This document shows, piece by piece, positions 9,408-16,778 of a DNA stretch of 64,000 bases. The position numbers were made by a program, and so were the translations under genes. Source of the stretch: Aeoliella mucimassa (GTDB lineage Bacteria; Planctomycetota; Planctomycetia; Pirellulales; Lacipirellulaceae); the NCBI RefSeq assembly GCF_007748035.1, contig NZ_CP036278.1, positions 2,232,001-2,296,000 of the forward strand, written 5' to 3'. Position 1 is the stretch's first letter. Every line of letters starts with the position of its first letter. The notes under the pieces were generated by a model. It saw only the letters and a list, made by a program, of their open reading frames with translations. It was not told the origin of the DNA and did no database searches.

Positions 9408-10756
9408 ATCGGTCGGCAGAGGTAACTTCAGCTCGAGCCACTCCTTCTTTAGGAGTATGGCTAATTTGGCTGTATGCTTTCTGGATCCTCACGACGCCCT
9501 ATCTTTCTCCGAAGTTGAGCTTCCTGGCTACGATTCGATTCGAGCGACTTCTAGCCGGCATCTTGATCTGCTATTCCGGCTCGCAAATGGGCGTGTGCTA
9601 TCGCAATAGCAAACCCCTGATTCTCTTTGGAACCTTCTTCCTAATCTGCCTAGTCTCGTCTTTCACGTCTCCCCTAGGAGGAATTGAAAGAGCAGAGCAT
9701 TGGTTGGCCGAGTATTGGAAAGTTGCGTTACTATTCTACTTCATTGTCTACAGTGTCCAAACTAAAGAACACGTATACCTTGTGTTACTTGGCATATCAG
9801 CCATTTCACTAGGCTACCAACTATTATCCTGGCGGGACTTTATGGCCGGTGGGAGCTATGTATTTCAGCAAGGCATCAAGCGAATGGTTGGAATCTGGTC
9901 AGGCGGTGGAATTGGTGCCGCTAATGGTTATGCGATTACAACTCTGTTTGCATTGCCTTTCTTTCACCTATGGACTTACTACGACAACAGTTGGAAAAGA
10001 CGGTTCGTCAAAATGCTAGGAGTCGGCCTTTCCATTGCATCCATCGTCTTCAGTGGTACACGCGGTGCCATTCTCGTTGGCATTACTGTGGTCGCTAGCG
10101 GAGTTCTGATATTCTCCCGTCGACGAATCCAATTATTGGCACTGGCCGCAACAGTGCTGGGTGTTGCTTATGGATTTATGCCTGAAGACTTACGCATCCG
10201 ATACACCGATCAATTCTTACCGCACAGCGAAAGCCGTGCTACTGACACGAAGGCCGACGAGATTGCTTCCTCTTCTGCGGAGGGAAGAATCGAAGGCCTT
10301 AAGGATGGCTACGCTTTATTCCTGCAGCGGCCACTTCTCGGCTGGGGTCCAGGAACATCTGGAGCTGCCCGTGACTCTCTACCGAACGCACCGTTCAGAG
10401 AAGAAGAGTTACAGTTGCATTCGCTCTACGGACAAATCATTGCCGAAGTTGGACTACTCGGCACTCTATTCTTCATTATGCTGAATTGGAATCTAATTGC
10501 GTCTCTTCTTAGAGTAGTGAAAAGCTCCATACCGTTGGAAAGAACATTAGCAGGACTGCTTTTGACATCCTTCACCATTTATTGGCTATACGGGTTCATT
10601 TCTCACACGCTTTTCAATCAAGAATGGATTCTCCTATTTGGACTATCAACCGTACTTATTTCAGAATACGAATGGGCTCGTAGCGAACTACCCACTGAAT
10701 CACATCTAGTCGACAGTTCATTGCAGAGTCCTGCAGGGTGGGGCACATGCGGCTAG
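9404..10756 (+). CDS. O-antigen ligase/polymerase family membrane protein (Wzy-like)
   Basis: A polytopic inner-membrane protein of 450 residues with about ten hydrophobic helices and a large periplasmic loop in the second half. That loop region contains GRIEGLKDGYALFLQRPLLGWGPG and the LHSLYGQIIAEVGLLG segment, both characteristic of the O-antigen ligase/polymerase family. In this locus it is the best candidate for the polymerase that joins repeat units in the periplasm. It overlaps the upstream gene by four bases and the downstream one by about ten. Confidence 0.88.
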   Translation: MNRSAEVTSARATPSLGVWLIWLYAFWILTTPYLSPKLSFLATIRFERLLAGILICYSGSQMGVCYRNSKPLILFGTFFLICLVSSFTSPLGGIERAEHWLAEYWKVALLFYFIVYSVQTKEHVYLVLLGISAISLGYQLLSWRDFMAGGSYVFQQGIKRMVGIWSGGGIGAANGYAITTLFALPFFHLWTYYDNSWKRRFVKMLGVGLSIASIVFSGTRGAILVGITVVASGVLIFSRRRIQLLALAATVLGVAYGFMPEDLRIRYTDQFLPHSESRATDTKADEIASSSAEGRIEGLKDGYALFLQRPLLGWGPGTSGAARDSLPNAPFREEELQLHSLYGQIIAEVGLLGTLFFIMLNWNLIASLLRVVKSSIPLERTLAGLLLTSFTIYWLYGFISHTLFNQEWILLFGLSTVLISEYEWARSELPTESHLVDSSLQSPAGWGTCG

Positions 10757-11832
10757 TTGCCATCGGTGATCTCTCTCTTAATGGGTACTACCACAACCGG
10801 CTGGCTAGAAACTCATTTGATCCGTTGAAGGAGATAACATCATGGAATTCTACTGATTTAATCGTCGGCAATTTAGAGTCCCCCATCACAGCTACACCAA
10901 GAGTCGCGCCGAGCAAGTGCACGCTTCGAGGTAGCACGGAAGCATATCAACTGTTTGCTAAACATAACATGCAGGTCTTTTCGGTTGCAAACAACCACAT
11001 GATGGACTTCGGTCCAGCCGGGCTAACTGACACGCTAAAGTATCTCGACACCTTCGACGTGAAGCACGTCGGGGGAGGGGAGTCGCTATATGCGGCTAAC
11101 CAGCCACTAATCATGGAACAAGCAGGACAACGCGTTGCGTTTCTAGCCTTTTGTGACGTAGATCAGAAAAGCCCACTATACGCTGGTGAAACTACTACTG
11201 GAGTAGCTCCATGGCTTGGCGAGCATTCGCTCGATGCGATTCGCTTAGCAAAAACCCATGTCGATTGGCTTGTAGTATTCATGCACTGGGGCGTTGAAAT
11301 GTCCCGCTTACCGACCGAAGAACAGCGTATCACTGGCCGCAAGGTAATTGAAGCAGGTGCGGATGCGATACTTGGAAGTCATCCTCATGTTCTGCAACCA
11401 ATCGAACACTATGGTGGGCGCCCTATAGCCTACAGCCTTGGCAACTTTCTTTTTTCTCCCATGTACTGGCGTGGCACGAATGCTGATGGAGAACCGTTTT
11501 GTTCTAAGCTTCGATTACACCCGCTCTCGCGTCGTACGGGATGGTTAGAAATCGACTTTGAGAACTCCCACTCCGTAACATGGCACTTCCATCCAGCACG
11601 ACTGGGCCACTCTTTGAATATTTATCCTGGCTGGCCTTCAAGTTGGAAGAAGGAGTGGGATACCTTGTGCAATCTAATGGAGTCAGAAAACTACGGCCCT
11701 CACTCACAAGAGGAAACGGCCCGGGGCTATGAAAGAACTTTCCAACGCTGGAATGGTAAGTCGCTCTGGCGTCGCATGGAAATGAGGTTATTTCACCACG
11801 GACTTATCCAACGCGGTCGCGACACCCAATGA
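10747..11832 (+). CDS. CapA-family metallophosphoesterase-like protein
   Basis: Related to CapA/PgsA proteins of poly-gamma-glutamate synthesis, which have a calcineurin-like phosphoesterase fold. Metal-ligand motifs are present: GDLSLNG near the start, GNLESPI, SVANNHMMDFG, the HWG block, and GSHPHVLQP, followed by YSLGNFLFSP. No signal peptide or membrane helix is evident, unlike many CapA proteins, so location is uncertain. ATG 10747 is chosen; GTG 10738 is in frame and would enlarge the overlap with the polymerase. Its stop overlaps the next start (ATGA, 11829-11832). Confidence 0.85.
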   Translation: MRLVAIGDLSLNGYYHNRLARNSFDPLKEITSWNSTDLIVGNLESPITATPRVAPSKCTLRGSTEAYQLFAKHNMQVFSVANNHMMDFGPAGLTDTLKYLDTFDVKHVGGGESLYAANQPLIMEQAGQRVAFLAFCDVDQKSPLYAGETTTGVAPWLGEHSLDAIRLAKTHVDWLVVFMHWGVEMSRLPTEEQRITGRKVIEAGADAILGSHPHVLQPIEHYGGRPIAYSLGNFLFSPMYWRGTNADGEPFCSKLRLHPLSRRTGWLEIDFENSHSVTWHFHPARLGHSLNIYPGWPSSWKKEWDTLCNLMESENYGPHSQEETARGYERTFQRWNGKSLWRRMEMRLFHHGLIQRGRDTQ

Positions 11833-13631
11833 GCATACTTACACAGTCCGATCTAACCACAACGAAGCGCTCGCCAAGCTGCATCATAGGGGGTGCGCTG
11901 CCCCCGAGCACACAGAAGGTAAAACTGGAGTTACATTCTGCCGCTTGGCACAGTGAGTCTGCTCCCCAGATACATTTTACTCACCATGGGCCAAACACAG
12001 TCTCAGCAGCAGGCCATAACCAATCCGTGTGGGTTGACGGGTATGCTACTTTCCCCAATGATGCTCGAGAAACAAATGTAGCAGATTATATCCTCTGTAA
12101 ATATGAACAAGATAGCGCCATTCCGATTCGAGATCTGGAAGGATCCTTCGTAGTTGCTGTACACGATGCACGGCAACACAGAATTCTCATCTATCGAAAC
12201 TTGGCGGGTGCCATCAATCTATTCTTTGCATCGACAAACAATGGACTCTTATATTCAACCAATCTGGCTCGACTCCTGAAACTCTTTCCACGAGTAGGCG
12301 ACTTAAATGAGAGCTTGCTTCCTGTCTTCTTTCTCTACCGATGTATTCCTGGCAGAGAGACTCTGTTCAAAGAAGTTACTCGATTGATGCCGGGTGAGTT
12401 GCTCGAATTCACTGACGGGCGGATCACCACCCGACAGGCGACTAGTTTCGATGACTATCGTGGACAAGTCCCCCTCCATGGCAACCTATTGGAACAAATC
12501 AACGACACCATCGGGGCAGCCGTTAGCAGCTGCTATCGTGCAGCTCCTAGTTCTGCAGTACTTCTCTCCGGTGGTGTCGATAGCACGTTACTACAAAGTC
12601 ATTTCAACTTGCAATTAGATGAGCAACGGCCATCGATTAGCTACTGCGCGACACTCGATCATCCTCGAACCATCGGCGAGTTGGCCTATGCTCACAGTGC
12701 AGCCGATTTACTCGGGGTAACATTACGGCCAGTCCAGATAGAACGGCCTTACCTTGAATATCTTGACTATGCAATCAGCAGCACTGGAGAAACTCCCAAT
12801 CATGTGCAGGCCGCCTATTTCCCCGCTGTTGCACAGGCAATGAGTGAAGACGGTTTGATGACGGGAATTACTGGAGAGGCTGCGGATGGCTTGTTTGGCG
12901 TCGCTACTCAGGATCAACTTCATCGCGCAGCGATGATTCGTTCACTCTTACCTACTCAGGGCCGCTGGCTTGCAGAGAAACTAGCACACGTTGGTCTCAT
13001 TCGCACAAAGTGGAGATCAATATTAGAACTGGCAGACAGGCTCGACGATTTCACTTACTTGCATCATCCAACGAACCTACAAGCAATGTTCGCCCATCTA
13101 GATTCGGTCATACGTTGCTTCGGCGAACAATGCGTTATCAATGCCATGTCCTACCGACTCTCAATTGTTGAGAGAAACGGCCTAAACCATAGCCATGTAG
13201 AACGATTGCATGGTGCAAATCTCTTGACGAGCAGTATCAACTCTGCCACCTACTGGAATACGCTCACTGAAACAAGAGGCATTTCCCTTTACAGTCCATT
13301 CTTGGATTCCCGAATGATTCGCCTTGCTATGTCCATAGCGGATGAAATCAAGTTCCAATACCGCAAACCGAAACAACTACTAAAACAGGCTTTAGCAGTA
13401 CGCACTCACAAAGCACTTGCCTATCGAAAGAAATTGAGTTTCGGACAGCCTATATTCGAGTGGTTGGGACGGACTGGTCAATTAAATACAGCACTTGAAG
13501 AAGTCGAAGATTATTCATTCATTGATAAACGGACCTATAACGAGGCAAGGGACGCGCCCAATTGGTTCCTCTATAACGTGCTGTGCTTTGATCGCTTAAG
13601 TAAGCATGTAAAGCATGCCGTTCGTGAGTGA
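11829..13631 (+). CDS. Asparagine-synthetase-like protein lacking an N-terminal catalytic Cys
   Basis: Two-domain protein of 600 residues. The C-terminal half is an ATP-pyrophosphatase synthetase domain with the PP-loop SGGVDS (247-252), EAADGLFG and SPFLDSRM. The N-terminal half resembles the glutaminase domain of AsnB, for example LEGSFVVAVHDAR (103-115) followed by RNLAG. However, the catalytic Cys that must be residue 2 is not there. A Cys occurs at residue 18 in SCIIGGAL, a segment like the MCGIAG start of AsnB, and no alternative start codon exists in front of it. It may use ammonia, need N-terminal processing, or form amide bonds on the glycan. Such proteins recur in polysaccharide loci. 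Confidence 0.85.
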   Translation: MSILTQSDLTTTKRSPSCIIGGALPPSTQKVKLELHSAAWHSESAPQIHFTHHGPNTVSAAGHNQSVWVDGYATFPNDARETNVADYILCKYEQDSAIPIRDLEGSFVVAVHDARQHRILIYRNLAGAINLFFASTNNGLLYSTNLARLLKLFPRVGDLNESLLPVFFLYRCIPGRETLFKEVTRLMPGELLEFTDGRITTRQATSFDDYRGQVPLHGNLLEQINDTIGAAVSSCYRAAPSSAVLLSGGVDSTLLQSHFNLQLDEQRPSISYCATLDHPRTIGELAYAHSAADLLGVTLRPVQIERPYLEYLDYAISSTGETPNHVQAAYFPAVAQAMSEDGLMTGITGEAADGLFGVATQDQLHRAAMIRSLLPTQGRWLAEKLAHVGLIRTKWRSILELADRLDDFTYLHHPTNLQAMFAHLDSVIRCFGEQCVINAMSYRLSIVERNGLNHSHVERLHGANLLTSSINSATYWNTLTETRGISLYSPFLDSRMIRLAMSIADEIKFQYRKPKQLLKQALAVRTHKALAYRKKLSFGQPIFEWLGRTGQLNTALEEVEDYSFIDKRTYNEARDAPNWFLYNVLCFDRLSKHVKHAVRE

Positions 13632-13777
13632 TGCACCCAACTTACACACGCAGCCGGTGAAACCCTATCATTTGTTCTTATTTTACACACTAGCTAGCTA
13701 CGGTCTCAGCCCCGAGACAACGGTGGACTTCGTCACCCAGGTATAGCTACTAAGAGCGGCTTTTCCTAATCATCCGA

Positions 13778-15178
13778 ATGAACTCACACTCTCTCTTATC
13801 AGCAGCTCGCTCCTGTGCGATCTTTCCATATCGCTCAATGAGATATCGTCCCTTTCGTGGCAATTGGTTTCCACGATCACTGTTTCGTAAATGGCGCAAC
13901 CTGCATTTGGTCACCGATGTAATAGTCTGTATCGTCGATCATTTTGAGCCTACACGTCGCAATGGGGAAGAAGCAGCAGCAGCATCCGTACGAGACTGGT
14001 GTACCGATTACGCTCAACAGGTGAATGGCATTTACGACTCACATGGTAGGCTGCCACAGCACACCTGGTTTTATCGGGCTGAGTACCCGAACTTGGGTTG
14101 CATCAAGGAACTCAGCCGCTATTGCTACGATGGGTATGGTGAACTCGAGTTCCATCTGCACCATGGTCACGACAACCATGACTCGTTCAGCAAGAAGCTA
14201 GCAGATGGCCTGGAGTTCTTTAATAGCTATGGCGCAATGTTGACTGCGGAAGACACTCCGCAGCAACGATTCGCCTACATTGCGGGCAATTGGTCATTAG
14301 ATAATGGATCGGGGGATCCATCAAAGAGTGGCTGCAACACTGAAATATCGGCTCTTCGTGATGCTGGTTGTTACTGCGATTTTACTTTTCCAGCTATTGG
14401 AAGTAAGGCCCAGCCACGAATGAGCAACTCTATCTATTATGCGACAGACACACCATCGCCGAAATCGTATGACCTGGGCACGGCTGTTGAAGTTGGAAAA
14501 GATCCTTCCGGCGATCTCATGATTTTCCAAGGACCCTGCGGCTTTAATCATCGTACTGTTTGGTTTGAAGATGCAGCGGTAGAGTCATACTCTCCGATAT
14601 CGCGAGAGCGACTCAACGCGTGGGCATCCCCCCACGTACATGTTCAAGGCCGCCCTGAGTGGCTATTTATCAAACTGCACTGCCATGGAATGCAAAGCAA
14701 GGAACTCTGGTGCAAGCCACAAGTGCGGCAGATGTTTGAGTGGATGAAAGAGGAGTGGCATACCGACAATCGCCGCTTACATTTTGTTAATGCTAGAGAA
14801 GCCTACAACATCGCCAAAGCGGCTGAAGCTGGCAAGCAAGGAGATCCTGCTGACTACGTTAACTTCGAGATTGCCCAACCAGCAAACCGCTTGATTCATT
14901 GCCAAAGTCCCTGGCAGTTGCTGCAGTTTAGCAATACGCAGCTAAAACTCTCACTCGATTCAGGTCCAGCGACAACCTTAATGGCTGGAAACCTCGTTTT
15001 GCAATTTCATGACCATAGCCCCAGACCACGTATGGTTGAAATGCAACTTTCACACAATGAAGTTGTGACCATCCGTGTTGATTCACGAGCCGGTGCTTTA
15101 CATACACACGATGGGACTTACCAGCATCTTGAACCTGGCGTCATTCACACCATCGATACACCTACCACTTGGAAATAG
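13778..15178 (+). CDS. Conserved-looking protein of the polysaccharide locus, unknown function
   Basis: I do not recognise this 466-residue protein with certainty. Early residues are basic and aromatic, then VIVCIVDHFEPTRRNG begins a region rich in His and Asp. Notable blocks are QHTWFYRAEYPN, ELEFHLHHGHDNHDSF and FIKLHCHGMQ. The pattern of Asp then repeated His at strand ends recalls a polysaccharide deacetylase or other metal-dependent TIM-barrel hydrolase. That is an inference from motif spacing only. The last 110 residues look like a separate beta-rich domain. It lies between the AsnB-like gene and the flippase, so a role in modifying the glycan is plausible. Confidence 0.7.
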   Translation: MNSHSLLSAARSCAIFPYRSMRYRPFRGNWFPRSLFRKWRNLHLVTDVIVCIVDHFEPTRRNGEEAAAASVRDWCTDYAQQVNGIYDSHGRLPQHTWFYRAEYPNLGCIKELSRYCYDGYGELEFHLHHGHDNHDSFSKKLADGLEFFNSYGAMLTAEDTPQQRFAYIAGNWSLDNGSGDPSKSGCNTEISALRDAGCYCDFTFPAIGSKAQPRMSNSIYYATDTPSPKSYDLGTAVEVGKDPSGDLMIFQGPCGFNHRTVWFEDAAVESYSPISRERLNAWASPHVHVQGRPEWLFIKLHCHGMQSKELWCKPQVRQMFEWMKEEWHTDNRRLHFVNAREAYNIAKAAEAGKQGDPADYVNFEIAQPANRLIHCQSPWQLLQFSNTQLKLSLDSGPATTLMAGNLVLQFHDHSPRPRMVEMQLSHNEVVTIRVDSRAGALHTHDGTYQHLEPGVIHTIDTPTTWK

Positions 15179-15231
15179 CTTTTCGGCCTCCAAACATTAC
15201 TTGACTATTAACATCAGCAGCCTAGCTCTTT

Positions 15232-16722
15232 ATGCCTGCCCCCAAAGTACGCTCGTTTCTTTCTAATGCTGCGATGTACGGTATTGGTACGATTCTACTG
15301 CAAGCAGCATCCTTGGTGCTGCTGCCACTGTACCTCAATTACCTCACTCCAGAAGAGTACGGAGTCCTGGAGATACTCAACCAAGTAGGAACGTTTGTGG
15401 TTATCGGACTAATGGCAAACGGCCTGCGAATGGCCACCTTAACTTTTTATCAGCAAGCACGCAACGCTCGGGAAGAACAAGCGGTATCCAGTACGACCAT
15501 CGTCTGTGTTACCAGTTTGATCCTAATTGGCTGCCTTCTCTCATTCGCGAGTGCACCACCACTAGCACAATGGCTAGGACTCCAACAAAGTAGCATTCTC
15601 GTCTTAGGAGTTATTACAGTACTACTCGAAGCAATCATCATCGTACCAATGGCCCTTATGCAAGCAAGAATCGAGTCCGTACGATTTGTGTCGGTCTCAC
15701 TTGCAATGTTTTTGTTTCGCGTCGGTCTAACAATCGTTCTGGTGAGTGTAATGGGGCTTGGGCTTTGGGGAATTTTGATTGGGCGGTCGTTAGTCGCTGT
15801 TCTATTTGGTGGATACCTGAACTGGCGCGAACTTCGATTGTCAAAGCTGCAGTTCAGCTGGGATATCACTCGACAGATCACCGCATTTGCATTGCCATTT
15901 CTCCCAGGCGGCCTGCTAGCATTCTTCATCAATAGCGGCGACCGATTCTATCTCATTCGATACGCTGGCGAATACGAAGTAGGTGTTTATAGCCTCTCTT
16001 ACAAAATGGCAATGGCCGTAGGTACGTTTGCCTTTATACCACTCTACAAAGTGTGGAGTGCACAAATGTACGACGCAGCGACAAAACCAGATGCACCTGA
16101 ACACTTCGGAAAGGTTTTCACCTACTTTATCACCAGCCTTATATCGCTTGGACTCGCAGTTACGCTATTTGCCGAGAACCTAATAAACGCATTAGGCGGA
16201 AATGATTATGTTGATGCAGTTGAAGTACTACCTCTGCTTGTAATGGCGATCGTGCTCATGTCAGCATCTAACCTGATGGATTCCGGGCTCTATATTACTC
16301 GGACAACCAAATACAAACCGCTGATCTTTGCATGGACTGGAATTGTGATCTTCTTGGGCTACAGTCTATTGATTCCCAATCACGGAGCAACGGGGGCCGC
16401 CTGGGCAACTCTCATCGGATTTGCTGCCCACGTTGGGCTTACTTGGATTATTAGCCAGAAACTGTTCTACGTTAAATACGAGCATCTCCGGGTTGGACTA
16501 CTATTGGTATCGTCCGCGGGTTGCTGGTGGCTAAGCCATGAACTAGAGACCTGGAAGTACCCTGAACTCGCTCGACTGCTACTTTATCTCACCTGGTTGG
16601 CACTAGTTTACTCGTGTGCGACACGCTCCGAACGCAAGTGGATCACTAACAATATCCGAAGAATAGCATTGATCGGCTGGAAACCTAAACTGGAAGTCTC
16701 ACCAACAACTTCTATTGATTAG
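15232..16722 (+). CDS. Polysaccharide flippase (Wzx/MVF-type oligosaccharide exporter)
   Basis: A 496-residue polytopic membrane protein with 12-14 predicted hydrophobic helices. The N-terminus FLSNAAMYGIGTILLQAASLVLLPLY and the YGVLEILNQV segment match the Wzx/RfbX class of the MOP exporter superfamily. It would move the lipid-linked repeat unit across the inner membrane to the polymerase encoded at 9404-10756. It is the last gene of the plus-strand block and converges with the beta-helix gene; a nested hairpin lies between them. Confidence 0.92.
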   Translation: MPAPKVRSFLSNAAMYGIGTILLQAASLVLLPLYLNYLTPEEYGVLEILNQVGTFVVIGLMANGLRMATLTFYQQARNAREEQAVSSTTIVCVTSLILIGCLLSFASAPPLAQWLGLQQSSILVLGVITVLLEAIIIVPMALMQARIESVRFVSVSLAMFLFRVGLTIVLVSVMGLGLWGILIGRSLVAVLFGGYLNWRELRLSKLQFSWDITRQITAFALPFLPGGLLAFFINSGDRFYLIRYAGEYEVGVYSLSYKMAMAVGTFAFIPLYKVWSAQMYDAATKPDAPEHFGKVFTYFITSLISLGLAVTLFAENLINALGGNDYVDAVEVLPLLVMAIVLMSASNLMDSGLYITRTTKYKPLIFAWTGIVIFLGYSLLIPNHGATGAAWATLIGFAAHVGLTWIISQKLFYVKYEHLRVGLLLVSSAGCWWLSHELETWKYPELARLLLYLTWLALVYSCATRSERKWITNNIRRIALIGWKPKLEVSPTTSID

Positions 16723-16740
16723 GTGCGTACTTTGGCGTTC

Positions 16741-16778
16741 TGCCAGTCAACAGGCAAAGCCTGTTAGAACCACTGGCA
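16741..16778. terminator. Nested inverted repeat between convergent genes
   Basis: An inner stem AACAGGC/GCCTGTT with loop AAA (16749-16765) sits inside an outer stem TGCCAGT/ACTGGCA (16741-16747 and 16772-16778). The inner stem covers the stop codon of the minus-strand gene. It lies between two converging genes and could stop transcription from either side, although no long T run follows on either strand. Confidence 0.5.
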
